From Mycobacterium sp. PSTR-4-N (GTDB lineage Bacteria; Actinomycetota; Actinomycetes; Mycobacteriales; Mycobacteriaceae): a stretch of DNA of 64,000 bases. A model generated the notes under the pieces. That model was not told the origin of the DNA, searched no databases, and was given only the letters and a program-made list of their open reading frames with translations. The stretch is from the NCBI RefSeq assembly GCF_022348085.1, contig NZ_JAKRFN010000007.1, positions 41,943-105,942 on the forward strand, read 5' to 3'. This document shows positions 42,953 through 52,467 of the stretch, in pieces. Every line of letters begins with the position of its first letter. Positions within the stretch are counted from its first letter, which is position 1. Position numbers and translations under genes: made by a program.

Positions 42953-43456
42953 GTGGAACTGGACCTTGCGCGCCTGTTCGCGACGCTGCACCGCCACAAA
43001 GTGGTCTACGTGCTGATTGGCGGACTCGCCGCGGTGTATCACGGATCGCCCTTCCCTACCGAAGACGCCGACATCACCCCGGACGCGGGCGCGGCCAACC
43101 TCACCCGCCTCGCTGCGGCGCTGCGCGAACTGAACGCCCGGATCCGCACCGAATCGGTACCTGAGGGTCTGCCGTTCACCTGCGACGCTCAAGCGCTATC
43201 GGGAGCCCGGACCTGGAATCTCGTGACCGACGCCGGCGACCTCGATATCGCCTTCGAGCCCGCGGGCACGCGTGGGTACTCCGACCTGCACCGCGGCGCC
43301 GCCGCCGCCGAGCTGTATGACAGCGTCGTCGAAATCGCCTCCCTCAGTGACGTCATCCGGTCCAAACAGGCCGCCAACCGCCCGAAGGATCAACGCGTCC
43401 TGCCCACCCTGCGCGACCTGCTCGCCAACAAGTCAGCGCCGCCGCAGACCCGATAG
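42953..43456 (+). CDS. nucleotidyltransferase-fold protein (AbiEii-like), toxin candidate
   Basis: 167 residues from GTG. The pattern VLIGGLAAVYHGSPFPTEDAD (split: GG, then T-E-D-A-D) corresponds to the GG..TxDxD signature of the polymerase-beta fold, here TEDADI. Later, WNLVTDAGDLDIAFEP may give the third acidic residue, and LSDVIRSKQAANRPKDQRVL has the Lys seen in AbiEii-type enzymes. Likely transfers NMP to tRNA or protein. Two bases after the XRE gene; the pair is self-contained and probably stabilises the plasmid. Confidence 0.7.
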   Translation: MELDLARLFATLHRHKVVYVLIGGLAAVYHGSPFPTEDADITPDAGAANLTRLAAALRELNARIRTESVPEGLPFTCDAQALSGARTWNLVTDAGDLDIAFEPAGTRGYSDLHRGAAAAELYDSVVEIASLSDVIRSKQAANRPKDQRVLPTLRDLLANKSAPPQTR

Positions 43457-43747
43457 CCTCGAACAGGCGTGAGCTGCAGTGCCCGACCGCGACGACGCAC
43501 GCCGCATCGGGCTCGTCAGACCGACTGCAGGGTTCAAAGACGCGTGGGCACGGTCACTCTCGTCTCGATGCTGCCCAGAAAAATTGGTGCGCAGACCCCC
43601 CTTGCCCGCCCGGCATACTTCAGATACGCCCTCGTCGGGCAACGCGTTGATCACGGCCATAGTTGCCCTGCAGGGGCGATGAGCTGGTGCCCGACCGCCC
43701 GTGAGCGGGCCGGACTGCGACAGGGCCATCGAGGAAAGGACCGACCT

Positions 43748-44275
43748 ATGAGCACGACTGTTCAGCTGCTCGCCGCTGAAGGCGCCACCACCAGCTATTC
43801 CCTCGGATTCGCCGTCGGTCGGCTGCTCGTCATCGGCGCGCTCGTGTGGGCCATCGTTGTCTTCGTCCGCAAGGCCCGACGACCACCCACGCAGCTACCC
43901 GTGCTGCCACCACAGCACCCCCAATACGGTTGGGTCCCAACGAATCACCCCCAGCCGGGGTGGGGACCGCCGCCGGTTCCCGCGCCGTACCCCGCGTCGT
44001 TCGGGCCGGCGCCGTACGGGCCGCCCGCACCGACTCCCGCCCACTGGGCACCCCCGGCGCATCCCCCTGCGGCGGCACCGGCCCCGAGGACGGGTGGGCC
44101 TCGCCGACACCCGGCCACGCCGGCGGGAGTGCAGATCGGTACTAACGAATGCGGCGGCGGCCTCGCCGAGCCCGGCGTGGACCCGCCGGCGTTCACGGGT
44201 CAATCGGGGGCCGGGTACCCGCCGCAGCAACAATACCGTGCATACTGGAATAAGTCCTCTGCCGCGTTGGATTGA
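43748..44275 (+). CDS. single-pass membrane protein with Pro-rich tail
   Basis: 175 residues from ATG 43748 with the strong site GAGGAAAGG. A hydrophobic segment near the N-terminus (SLGFAVGRLLVIGALVWAIV) is followed by basic residues (RKARR) and a long Pro/Tyr/Ala/Gln-rich cytoplasmic tail. The arrangement recalls mycobacterial small membrane scaffold proteins. The last 60 residues are less convincing (a frameshift cannot be excluded). No function assignable. The 291 bp before it hold no clear gene. Confidence 0.55.
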   Translation: MSTTVQLLAAEGATTSYSLGFAVGRLLVIGALVWAIVVFVRKARRPPTQLPVLPPQHPQYGWVPTNHPQPGWGPPPVPAPYPASFGPAPYGPPAPTPAHWAPPAHPPAAAPAPRTGGPRRHPATPAGVQIGTNECGGGLAEPGVDPPAFTGQSGAGYPPQQQYRAYWNKSSAALD

Positions 44276-44413
44276 AATCAGGCGTGAACGTCGGCAAAGT
44301 CGCTGACCTGCGCAGCGTCCGTCCGGCTCGGGCAAGGCGTCACAAGTAGGAAGGGTGGGCTGAGATGTTCCTGTGGTCGACAGCCTGCACATCGGTAGTG
44401 CTACGGCGGCTCT

Positions 44414-44695
44414 ATGGGTAGGCGGGGGCCCGACGTCGCGGTCTATCGGAACTGCTCATTCGTCATCTCTTTGATCAACAGCGAGCGCCTCAGTTACGAG
44501 GCTGGCTCACAGCTTCACCTCGACCACGGCGAACTGACCGCTATCACCGCAGCGGGGGAGCAGCGCCGCGTCCCGGTGCGGGAATGGCAGGACGTCATTA
44601 TCAACGCCGCGGACGTCCTCACCAATCGATGGCGGCGACAACAACCGCCGACCCCCTCTCCGTCAGGCGACAGCAACTCGCCCCATGCGGGCTGA
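44414..44695 (+). CDS. small hypothetical protein
   Basis: 93 residues. A compact alpha/beta sequence (YRNCSFVISLINSERLSY, LHLDHGELTAITAAGEQRRV, WQDVIINAADVLTNRW) with a Pro/Ser-rich tail. The weak ribosome site leaves doubt, yet the composition is protein-like. Unknown family. Confidence 0.4.
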   Translation: MGRRGPDVAVYRNCSFVISLINSERLSYEAGSQLHLDHGELTAITAAGEQRRVPVREWQDVIINAADVLTNRWRRQQPPTPSPSGDSNSPHAG

Positions 44696-44811
44696 CGGAC
44701 GGGCCACCCCCTCCCGCTCGGCCGCTGCGAGGCACGGGCTGCCCCCACAGGGAAGCCCACCCCCGGTGGTCGTCGGACAGGGAGGCCCCATAGCGAGGCC
44801 GCGAAAGTTCG

Positions 44812-45423
44812 CTACTTCATCTGCCCTTGGCAGATCATGCGCGTCACCGCGGCGTTCCAGCGGGATAATTGTTCGGGGTCATAGAGCGGGCCGTCGGTGT
44901 GGCGCTCAATGTGGTGGCGCAGCATGATCGTCCCGACCCTCAGGATCAGCGGTAACAGATTGCACCACAACGGGTCTAAATCCTCAGGTGTGAGGCCCTG
45001 CGCCGCGAACGCGGCGCCCTGTTCGGCGCTGATCGCGAAGAAACCATCGAAGATGGTGTTGCCCACTCCGCCGTGTTCGGCCAGCGCCCGCCCGACGTAA
45101 TCCATGACGTCGGGATTGTCGGTCATCAGCGCGGCCAGCCGATCGCTGGCACCGCACACCTGATCCGCGCCAGCTGGCGGCGCTTCTCTCATCTGTGCAA
45201 ACACCTCGAGGACGTAGTGATCGATCGCCTCGACGAGCTGACTCCTGGTGACGAAGTAGTGCTGGATCAGGCCCAGACTCACCCCGACTTCCTCAGCGAT
45301 CGTTCGCAGCGATGTCCTCGCAATGCCACGCTCGGCGAAACACTTCATCGCCACGTCGCGAATCTGCGCGGGCCGCGCAGCCGTCGACCCCTGGGGGATA
45401 CGCGGAGATGGTCGGCGGTTCAT
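44812..45423 (-). CDS. TetR-family transcriptional regulator
   Basis: 203 residues from ATG 45423 (TAAGGAT upstream). N-terminal TetR HTH: QIRDVAMKCFAERGIARTSL, RTIAEEVGVSLGLIQHYFVT and RSQLVEAIDHYVLEVF. The C-terminal all-helical ligand domain contains LWCNLLPLILRVGTIMLRHH. A stand-alone gene with no obvious regulated neighbour on this side; the 230-bp gap behind it ends at the IS110 element, so a former target gene may have been lost. Confidence 0.82.
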   Translation of the reverse strand: MNRRPSPRIPQGSTAARPAQIRDVAMKCFAERGIARTSLRTIAEEVGVSLGLIQHYFVTRSQLVEAIDHYVLEVFAQMREAPPAGADQVCGASDRLAALMTDNPDVMDYVGRALAEHGGVGNTIFDGFFAISAEQGAAFAAQGLTPEDLDPLWCNLLPLILRVGTIMLRHHIERHTDGPLYDPEQLSRWNAAVTRMICQGQMK

Positions 45424-45664
45424 CGCCAGCAATCCTTACAGACGACAGACGTGATCGACGTGGACCCCACGCGACGAAAAGTGACATCCGCCCGACCGAT
45501 TCGGTGCGAAGCCACCGCCGCCGACTGCACACGTGGTAGCGACGCGATCGCGGCACGCCACATCATCTCTGCGGAATGCTGAACGACGTCGTTCGCGCCC
45601 GTTGCCGCACGAGCGCACCAGCGATGCGCTCGAGACTGAGCGGTGGGTCAGTGGGTGATTGCTG

Positions 45665-46717
45665 TCAGACGACGCTGTCTCGCGGATCGGCGTGCTGTCG
45701 GCGACGGTGGTCGGCGAGCAGGCGGGTGAAGACCGATCGGCAGATTTTGCGTTTCAGGCAACGGCGTGCGCCGGCTTTGGTGTCTCCACCCTCAAGTCGG
45801 CGCAGGTAGTAGCGTCGGCCGGGGGTGTCCAGCCGAATCTGCACCACCGCAATGGTTTGCAGAGCGGAGTTCATCGCCCTGTTGCCCGAACGGGTGAGCA
45901 CCATGCGCCCGCGTGTGGACCCTGACCAGGCCGGCACCGGCGCGACCCCGACGTAGCGGGCGAACGCCGCTTCATCGCGGAACCGTGTCACGTTCGCTGT
46001 TCCGCAGATCAGGCGGGCCGCGGTGAGGTCGCCGCATCCAGCGATGCCGGTCAGGGTGGAGCCAAGGAGCGCGACCCGCTTGCTGATGCGGTTGTAGAGA
46101 GCATCGATGTTGCGGCTGAAACGATCGATGTCAGCGAGTTCTTCGAGGGCCAGTTCTGAGATCAGGGTGTCTGCAGACGCCGTGAGCCACTGTTGCAGAG
46201 CCTGTCGGCCGGGGGAGCGTGTGAGATTCCATGCGGGAACCTGCGGGTCGATCAGGTGCAGTCGGGACGACAATCGGTTCATCACCGCTACGCGCTGTCC
46301 CACGAGATCATCGCGACGATCCATCAACAGTTTGAGTTCCCAGGTTTCGGTGTCGTGCTCAGCGACAGGCAGATTGGGTTCACGCAGCGCTGCCCGAGCG
46401 ACCGACAGGGCATCGATGGGATCGGATTTTCCCCACGTCCGTGCGCTTCGTCGCACCTTTGCCATCAGCACTGTCGGAACGCGGACCACCCGCTGCTGTG
46501 CTCCCAGCAAGTCGTGTTCGAGAAGTCGGGTATTGACTCGGGAATCTTCGACCGCCCACAGCAGGTCATCACTGAACCGGCTGATAGCCCAGTTCAGTGC
46601 TTCGTGGTGTCCAGCGGTGGTCGCCGCTACGGTCTTCTCCTTGAGTTTGCCGCCCGACTGATCGATAGCAACCAGCGTGTGCGTCCGCTTGTGCGCATCC
46701 ACCCCGACGATGATCAC
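45665..46717 (-). CDS. IS110-family transposase
   Basis: 350 residues from GTG. The N-terminal RuvC-like DEDD domain has VGVDAHKRTHTLVAID (first Asp), LLWAVEDSRVNTRLLE (Glu) and GKSDPIDALSVARAAL (Asp pair). The C-terminal transposase_20 domain has LTGIAGCGDLTAARLI, FARYVGVAPVPAWSGST and GNRAMNSALQTIAVVQIR, with the Ser of PAWSGS as probable nucleophile. Full length for the family. It recombines the circular element into targets under guidance of its bridge RNA. Confidence 0.9.
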   Translation of the reverse strand: MIIVGVDAHKRTHTLVAIDQSGGKLKEKTVAATTAGHHEALNWAISRFSDDLLWAVEDSRVNTRLLEHDLLGAQQRVVRVPTVLMAKVRRSARTWGKSDPIDALSVARAALREPNLPVAEHDTETWELKLLMDRRDDLVGQRVAVMNRLSSRLHLIDPQVPAWNLTRSPGRQALQQWLTASADTLISELALEELADIDRFSRNIDALYNRISKRVALLGSTLTGIAGCGDLTAARLICGTANVTRFRDEAAFARYVGVAPVPAWSGSTRGRMVLTRSGNRAMNSALQTIAVVQIRLDTPGRRYYLRRLEGGDTKAGARRCLKRKICRSVFTRLLADHRRRQHADPRDSVV

Positions 46718-46986
46718 GTGTTGCCCACAGCTCGTGGTCGCCGCGAGGCGAGCCCGTCCGCCGGCATGCTACAAGTCAGCCAACCGTTGCCGGTGGACAG
46801 CAAAGGCGTGAGCCAGGCGGACGGGCGATTACCCACCGCGGGTCCGAGACCCGCATTCCGGGGCACCCCATGGCACCGACAGACCAAGCCAGCGTGAGAC
46901 GCGGCACCAAGCAGCACAGCCATCAGCAGTACCTTCCGGAATGCGGTAACCGTATCCCTTCGCAGCGACGAGCGAGCCGGATTCCC
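46718..46986 (-). ncRNA. IS110 non-coding end, candidate bridge RNA region
   Basis: About 270 bp upstream of the transposase start, where IS110-group elements encode their bridge RNA. Conserved with the solitary copy at 52872-53164 (for example CGTCCGCCGGCATGCTACAA, AGTCAGCCAACCGTT and CCTTCCGGAATGCGGTAACC are identical) apart from scattered changes. No coding gene in this stretch. RNA boundaries cannot be read from sequence alone. Confidence 0.5.
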
Positions 46987-47114
46987 ACGGAGAACACAAC
47001 ACCCGGGGGAAGCACGACTTCGCCTCTAACATCTCCCCCGGTAGGCGCTCTCGACAGAGAGAAGCCCGTCACCGCGCCCACACTGCAGGAATCAGCGCAC
47101 CGCAGTGCCCGCCG

Positions 47115-47519
47115 CTACCCGCCAGGACGCGACTGCTGCGAGTACTCGGTGAACCACACATGGTGCTTGTTGTTCCAGATAGCCGCTTCTGTCGGGTTAG
47201 TGATGACGGTCCTGCCGGGGCCGAACGTGTCGTACACCTCGATCGCGAGCCGCATACTCGCGGCCAGCATCGGTAATGTTTCTGTGTACCAGCTCTTTTC
47301 AAGAGCTGCGCAGTCGGTAAGACATTTGTCGACTACCTCGGGGGCAGTATCGCGCAGCGTACGGGCCGCGTCCGCGGTCCGACGAAATTCGGCCAGATCG
47401 GACTGGCCGTTCACCAGCTGACGCGCCAACGCCCACATGACGGCCTGCGGGTCCATCGCAAAAGTGGCCTCTCGCCCCGCCGCGTCGTCAGCGCCCGGGT
47501 CGAAGCCGTCACTCACCAT
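47115..47519 (-). CDS. hypothetical protein
   Basis: 134 residues. Helical, soluble: PQAVMWALARQLVNGQSDLA, EFRRTADAARTLRDTAPEVV, MLAASMRLAIEVYDTFG and AIWNNKHHVWFTEYSQQ. No signal peptide or membrane segment, no recognised family. It lies between the IS110 left end and a GNAT gene, all on the minus strand. Confidence 0.5.
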   Translation of the reverse strand: MVSDGFDPGADDAAGREATFAMDPQAVMWALARQLVNGQSDLAEFRRTADAARTLRDTAPEVVDKCLTDCAALEKSWYTETLPMLAASMRLAIEVYDTFGPGRTVITNPTEAAIWNNKHHVWFTEYSQQSRPGG

Positions 47520-47650
47520 GCCGCGCCTTCCGTGGTCCGCACACGACCAGTGTCACCCACGACGGCGAGAAGGATGTCGAAGCCCCACTGTCCACCACAC
47601 ATCGCGACCATGGCGTGTGTCGGCCGAACTGCGGGCGCCGCGCGGTGCTG

Positions 47651-48304
47651 CTACACGTCTGCGGGGAGTTGGAGGTGGTGCCGAACGGCGTCGATGCCGC
47701 AGAGGGTGATGTCTTCTCGTTGCACAGTGCGCCAGCGTTCAAGCGTCATCTCACAGTGCAGAAGCAGATCGGGTTGGTCGCGCCGAAGGTGATGAGACGA
47801 CCCGCTTTGCAGGTAGGGCAGCGAACGGGTGATTGCCAGCGACGCGGTGTTGTCGTGCCACACCTTGGTGGTGGCGCGCCGGGCGCCGAAGCCGTCGAAG
47901 ATGAGGTGCAGCGCCGCCTGGCGCATCTCACGGCCCAGGCCGCGGCGCTGATAGCTCTTGCCCAGCCATGAGCCGGTTTCGGCGCTGAGGTGCTGCTGAA
48001 AGTGGTCCGCCTCGATGGAGCACAGCCCAACCACTGTGCCATCGACATCGGCGGCCAAACTCAAGCACCAGTGCGTGACGCAGGTGTCGGCGCGTTGGCG
48101 CCAAAAGTGCCGCATAGCATTGTGTTCGAGTTCAGGCGAGCTCACGTCAGTCCAGGGCGTTGAAAACGGCATCACCGCGGGATCATGGATGCCCCGGCCG
48201 GCGAGGACGGCCAGCTCCGCGGCGAGCTCGTCGGTGACGTAGCGCAGCCTCAGCCGCGGCGTCTGCACCGCAAGCCCAGCAGGTGGCCACACCGACACAT
48301 CCAT
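47651..48304 (-). CDS. GNAT-family acetyltransferase
   Basis: 217 residues from ATG 48304. The RimJ/RimL-like layout begins with VQTPRLRLRYVTDELAAELA. Acetyl-CoA motif: TGSWLGKSYQRRGLGREMRQ, with RRGLG as the pyrophosphate loop. ARRATTKVWHDNTASLAITR is the usual N-x2-S/A segment. Substrate unknown (protein N-terminus, antibiotic or small amine). Intact. Confidence 0.8.
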   Translation of the reverse strand: MDVSVWPPAGLAVQTPRLRLRYVTDELAAELAVLAGRGIHDPAVMPFSTPWTDVSSPELEHNAMRHFWRQRADTCVTHWCLSLAADVDGTVVGLCSIEADHFQQHLSAETGSWLGKSYQRRGLGREMRQAALHLIFDGFGARRATTKVWHDNTASLAITRSLPYLQSGSSHHLRRDQPDLLLHCEMTLERWRTVQREDITLCGIDAVRHHLQLPADV

Positions 48305-48579
48305 CCCGCCAGGGGAGCACAACGAAGGAGCTGCAGTCCAGCGGATTTCGGAGATTCAGCTTTCCGCTCGAGAGCCTCCGGCTGATGATGGGAACCCGTT
48401 GTCCGCGGCACGCAGGTGCTGCCCACCGCCCGCACATCAAGATCTGATCGCGGCCGGGTCTGTCAGAGCCGGCCTGTCAGCGATCGTTACGCGGGAAAAA
48501 GTTGGTGCGCGCCACCCCCGCCATGAGCTCTGATACTGGGAATGCGGTACCTGGTTCCACTGGAAGAGGGGAGTGGTCG

Positions 48580-49050
48580 ATGAAGTTGGCAGAAGCGTTG
48601 TCCCGCAGAGCTGCCGCCGCGCGGCGTATCGAGGCGCTGCGCACGCGGGTGATCGGTAGCGCGAGACATCAAGAGGGTGACACTCCCGCTGAGGATCCCG
48701 CCGCGCTGATCGCTGAGGTCGACGGCGCCATCGACGAGTACGAAGACTTGATTCGCCGTATCAATCGCACCAACTCGGCCACCACCATCGGGCCAGCAGA
48801 AACGCTGACCGACGCATTGGCGCGCCGGGACGCGCTGCGGTTGCGCCACCACGTCCTCAAGTCCGCCGCCGATGCGGCCGCAGGAACCGACCGTGCGGGT
48901 TACACACGGCAGCTGCGGTCTGAGCTGAAGATGCTGTCGGCGCTGCCGGTCGCGCAGCTACGCGCTGACGCCGACCGCGTCGCCCAAGAGCACCGTGAGC
49001 TCGATGTTCGTATCCAACAGCGCAACTGGGAGGTCGATCTGATCGACTAG
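48580..49050 (+). CDS. DIP1984-family protein
   Basis: 156 residues from ATG 48580. Helical coiled-coil protein: MKLAEALSRRAAAARRIEAL, EVDGAIDEYEDLIRRINRTN and LTDALARRDALRLRHHVLKS; the conserved RINRTN and ELDVRIQQRNWEVDLID segments fit the DIP1984 family of actinobacterial cytoplasmic proteins of unknown role. Typical family length. Confidence 0.75.
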   Translation: MKLAEALSRRAAAARRIEALRTRVIGSARHQEGDTPAEDPAALIAEVDGAIDEYEDLIRRINRTNSATTIGPAETLTDALARRDALRLRHHVLKSAADAAAGTDRAGYTRQLRSELKMLSALPVAQLRADADRVAQEHRELDVRIQQRNWEVDLID

Positions 49051-49313
49051 TCGTGGACTGGTGCAGGTAGTTGTTCTGTTCGAGGCGTGCATAACCCCGC
49101 GACCGGCGGGTCAATCCCGGTCACCTGCTGGCGCGCGAAGGGCAGCGCGTGGGGTTCGACTCCTCACATCACACTGCAGCCCCGCACCGCGCACAGGTAA
49201 CACCGCACACCGCAGCACTTATCACCGCGTGCAGATCGACAGACAACGAGGGCGGGCACGGGGCACACACCACGACACACACCAGCAGAGGACCGCGAAA
49301 AATGACCGGGCGG

Positions 49314-49799
49314 TTACCGGGGCAGCCCGTTGACTGCTTCGACGACACATGCGCGCTCGCGGGCTGACAACGCGGCGCGAATCCGGTTGGTCAGCCGCGG
49401 GATTGTGGCGTCATCTAGCTCGGCCGGCTCCACGAGGATGACGCCTCGACCCTCCTCGCCAGCCGGCACGGACCGACAGACAGTGTGGTCGACGACCCCG
49501 CCGTCGTAGACGAACATCACGGAGTCGCCGCGATCACCGCCGTCGGTCTGGTGATCCAGAACCAGCAGCCGCCCGACTGCGATGTCAATCCCCAGTTCCT
49601 CCCGGCATTCCCGCGCACACGCGTCCGGGGGTGTCTCACCCGATTCGACCGCACCCCCGGGGAGTTCGAGATAGTCGCGGTAGATCACGTCGTACATCAC
49701 GACCCGTCCGTCGGGGGTGGTGATCAGCGCCCCGGCGCCTTGCCGCACGCGAGCCAGCTGGGCGTAATACTGCTCCGGCGTCACGATCGGCTTGGGCAT
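49314..49799 (-). CDS. Nudix hydrolase
   Basis: 161 residues from ATG 49799. A complete Nudix box: GGAVESGETPPDACARECRE followed by ELGI, with all Glu ligands present. Preceded by GAGALITTPDGRVVMYDVIY and YLELPGG. Likely hydrolyses a nucleoside diphosphate derivative; the substrate cannot be told from sequence. Confidence 0.85.
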   Translation of the reverse strand: MPKPIVTPEQYYAQLARVRQGAGALITTPDGRVVMYDVIYRDYLELPGGAVESGETPPDACARECREELGIDIAVGRLLVLDHQTDGGDRGDSVMFVYDGGVVDHTVCRSVPAGEEGRGVILVEPAELDDATIPRLTNRIRAALSARERACVVEAVNGLPR

Positions 49800-49992
49800 C
49801 GACCCATTATCGAGCACCCCAGACCCTGAGAGTTCGTCTCAGTTCACGGTATGGGCGAACGATGATGCCGAAATGCGCCCGAGCGCGGCCACGGGGGACA
49901 GACAGAGCTTCTCGTGCTGGCTGGGACTACCGGGATAGCCAACTTCTTGTCCTTGACCGCGGCGAGGGTGCGCCGACGCGTTCGAGGGCACT

Positions 49993-51876
49993 GTGGCGGC
50001 CCGGTACGATGCGGAAATGGCCCGCGAACGGCGCAGGCAAATGGGCGTGCAGAGTGCGCAGGATCCGCCGGCGCGGCCCGCCCCAACGCCCTCGCGACTA
50101 GCCGAGGTCGCGCTGACTCGTGGCTGGGAGCGCGACGAGGACCTCGTCGCTGCCTCGCTCGCCGATATCGTCGATGGGCTGAATGAGATTGCCGGCGACA
50201 CCGTTCCGTTCGCCCGGCTACCACGCAAATGGGGTCGTCACACCACACGCGTGCAGCGGTGGTCCGACATCGCTGACGAATCCCTGGGGTCACTGCTCGC
50301 CCTGCCTGGGATAGGGGAGAGCGCGGTCCGGGCACTGATCGCCTCCGCGCGTGAGTCGGTTCGCGCCGCGCGGACCAGTCCGAGTGCGGAGGAGATCAGC
50401 GCCGCCGACGCCGTCGAAGCCCTGCTGAGCCGCCTCGACGATTTCGACCGCACCGTGCTGGCCGGGCGCCAGTGGGCGTGGCAACCCACACCCACGCGCC
50501 TCCTCGCACCCACCATGGGCTGCTCTGAAGCGTCCATCTCCCGCAACACCCCTCGCGCGCGCCAGCGCTTCGCTGAGCTGGTCGGTGACCCCGCCCACCG
50601 CGCCGTCACCCACTACGCGTCCTGGCTACGCCAACGCCTCGGGATCTACACGACGCTCGCCGATGCGCAGGACGCGCTCACCAGCATGGGTGTGCCGCCA
50701 GCCAGCACGGCCGCCCACGTGCTCCTTGACATCGCCGGACCCTATGCGCTGGAACAGGGCTGGGTGCAGAACAGCGCCGAGGGCGGGAAGTCCCGCGCCG
50801 CGGCCGCGATCGACGGCCTCTTCACCGACCATCCCGCGGTGCCCCCGCAGCGGTTCATCGACGCGCTCGGCGAGCTCGGGATGTCGAGGAAGATCGCCGA
50901 GGACTATCTACGCACCCACGAGCGGCTGCGCCAGATTGGCGGGGTATGTGTGCGGTGGCGCGGGGACACCGTGGCCACCATGATCGAAGACCTCCTGCAC
51001 GCCCTCGGAGAGCCCGCGACGCCCCAAACGCTATTCGCCCTCCTCGAGCCCGGCGCCGCGAAGCTGGCGACGGTGAAAGAGGTTCTGTCCGACGATGATC
51101 GGTTCGTGCGCGCCTCACGCACCACCTGGGCGTTGAGGGCCTGGAACCGACCCGTATACCGGGGGATCGCTCGCGCTATCGAAGACTGCATCGATACCCA
51201 CGGCGGGCGGGTCGCCGTCGACACGCTGATCACCGAGCTCGTCGCCGCCTACCCTGACGTCTCCCGGGAATCCATCGATGCCTACCTATCGACGTGGGCG
51301 TTCGTCGTACGCAACGAAATCGTGCGGCGCCGCGGCCGCGGGGATAGCTGGCCCAAGGTCCCCGACCCACGCACGGTGCGCGGGGTGTTCTGCACCGCCG
51401 ACGACGAGGTTCGCGTCGTGATCCCCGTCGATCACGAGCTGTTGCGCGGCTCCGGTGTGCGGGTGCACCGGGCCGTCGCCGCAGCGGCCAGCGTGCGGCC
51501 GCGCCAACAGCGCACATTCACCGGCCCACTCGGTCGGGTCACGTTGCGCTGGGACGTTTACTCCTCGGCCGGCCCCGACATCGGGTCGCTGCGCGCCTAC
51601 GCCCAGGCGTCCGATGCCACCTCAGGCGACAGCCTGATCCTCACCCTGCACCCGCGCAGCCGCACGTTCACCACCACGCGGCTGCGCCCCAGCGACCCCG
51701 CCCCCGTGCAGCTGCGTACTCTGCTCGGCCCTGCCGCAGACCGCCCCGCCGAGGCCATGGCTCGAGCACTCGACTGTGCACCCGGCGAGGCCGCCAGAAT
51801 TCTTCGACGACGCGGCGACACCCACTGGGCCGAGCTCATTTCGGCGCACTCCCACGAATCGTTCTCCTCGCGATGA
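49993..51876 (+). CDS. large DNA-binding protein with HhH, sigma-4-like and HARE-HTH-like parts
   Basis: 627 residues from GTG (GAGGG upstream). Order: basic N-terminus; a helix-hairpin-helix / alpha-CTD-like segment at about 95-115 (SLGSLLALPGIGESAVRALI); a sigma region 4-like HTH at about 148-195 (LDDFDRTVLAGRQWAW, then TMGCSEASISRNTPRARQRF); several winged-helix units of HARE-HTH type (SDDDRFVRASRTTWALRAWN, GGRVAVDTLITELVAAYPDV, VPPQRFIDALGELGMSRKI); a beta-rich end. No promoter-recognition region 2, so not a normal sigma factor. Probably a transcription- or restriction-associated DNA-binding protein; role unknown. Confidence 0.6.
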   Translation: MAARYDAEMARERRRQMGVQSAQDPPARPAPTPSRLAEVALTRGWERDEDLVAASLADIVDGLNEIAGDTVPFARLPRKWGRHTTRVQRWSDIADESLGSLLALPGIGESAVRALIASARESVRAARTSPSAEEISAADAVEALLSRLDDFDRTVLAGRQWAWQPTPTRLLAPTMGCSEASISRNTPRARQRFAELVGDPAHRAVTHYASWLRQRLGIYTTLADAQDALTSMGVPPASTAAHVLLDIAGPYALEQGWVQNSAEGGKSRAAAAIDGLFTDHPAVPPQRFIDALGELGMSRKIAEDYLRTHERLRQIGGVCVRWRGDTVATMIEDLLHALGEPATPQTLFALLEPGAAKLATVKEVLSDDDRFVRASRTTWALRAWNRPVYRGIARAIEDCIDTHGGRVAVDTLITELVAAYPDVSRESIDAYLSTWAFVVRNEIVRRRGRGDSWPKVPDPRTVRGVFCTADDEVRVVIPVDHELLRGSGVRVHRAVAAAASVRPRQQRTFTGPLGRVTLRWDVYSSAGPDIGSLRAYAQASDATSGDSLILTLHPRSRTFTTTRLRPSDPAPVQLRTLLGPAADRPAEAMARALDCAPGEAARILRRRGDTHWAELISAHSHESFSSR

Positions 51877-52124
51877 CCTCTACCAGCGGCGTGAGTCGAC
51901 TGCACCGGCCTAGTTCGCCCGTCGGTGGGGAGCGATCGACGTTCCCGCCGTGTCGGTTCACACGCTTATCAGGGTTCCTTAGCGCCAGTGTCGAGGCCGC
52001 GCCACCGGCTCCTGTCCTCGCCGCGTAGTCGCACCGGAGCCGAACACCGTTGGCGCTCATAGCCTTCTAGATCAGCAGGTGCTTTCGAGGAAAAGTGATG
52101 GCCAAGAGAGTCGCCCAGCTGTCA

Positions 52125-52457
52125 CTAGTGCGGGCAGCAGCGCATCGGGTTGCGGGGGCAGAATGGACGATTCGTCGGGTCGTCCATGGCGGCTCGGTTT
52201 GCATCAGCAGGTGGGTCTACGGCGAGAACGTGTGATGTGGTTTCAAAGTCGATTCTTTCCTTGGTCGCGCACCAGTCCGGGCGGGGCTTGCCGGCCCGCA
52301 GCACGACTACTGCGACGACGATCGCGGCCACCACCACGACCGCGACGGCGGCGGGCACGATCCACCGATAGGTGAGCCACAGAGTCCGCATCCGGTCGGT
52401 CGACTGGATTGAATAGCGTTGCGCCAATTTGCTACTGGGCCGCGGCGGCGGAATCAC
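52125..52457 (-). CDS. small membrane-anchored protein
   Basis: 110 residues from GTG, 10 bp after the stop of the YiaA-like gene, so probably co-transcribed. One membrane helix (IVPAAVAVVVVAAIVVAVVV) with a short outer domain containing four Cys residues (PDWCATKERIDF, RPFCPRNPMRCCPH). No named family. Confidence 0.55.
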   Translation of the reverse strand: MIPPPRPSSKLAQRYSIQSTDRMRTLWLTYRWIVPAAVAVVVVAAIVVAVVVLRAGKPRPDWCATKERIDFETTSHVLAVDPPADANRAAMDDPTNRPFCPRNPMRCCPH

Positions 52458-52467
52458 TGACTAATCG

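Larger units (their letters stand above)
45665..46986 (-). mobile_element. IS110-family element
   Basis: A transposase gene (45665-46717) and its 5' non-coding end up to about 46986. The left boundary is inferred from a second copy of the same non-coding end (52872-53164), whose similarity stops at GGATTCCC (46986 / 53164). The right end past the transposase stop is not resolved, because IS110 elements lack inverted repeats and give no duplication. Confidence 0.75.

Noticed and set aside
46714..46923. Minus-strand ORF in the IS110 non-coding end, also present at 52895-53101
   Set aside because: Conserved at DNA level because both copies are the IS110 end; better explained as bridge-RNA region than as a protein gene.
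49080..49190. tRNA-like stretch with TTCGACT loop and paired T-stem
   Set aside because: The T-arm pairs (TGGGG/CCTCA), but no matching 5' acceptor strand and no 7-base anticodon loop with stem could be built.
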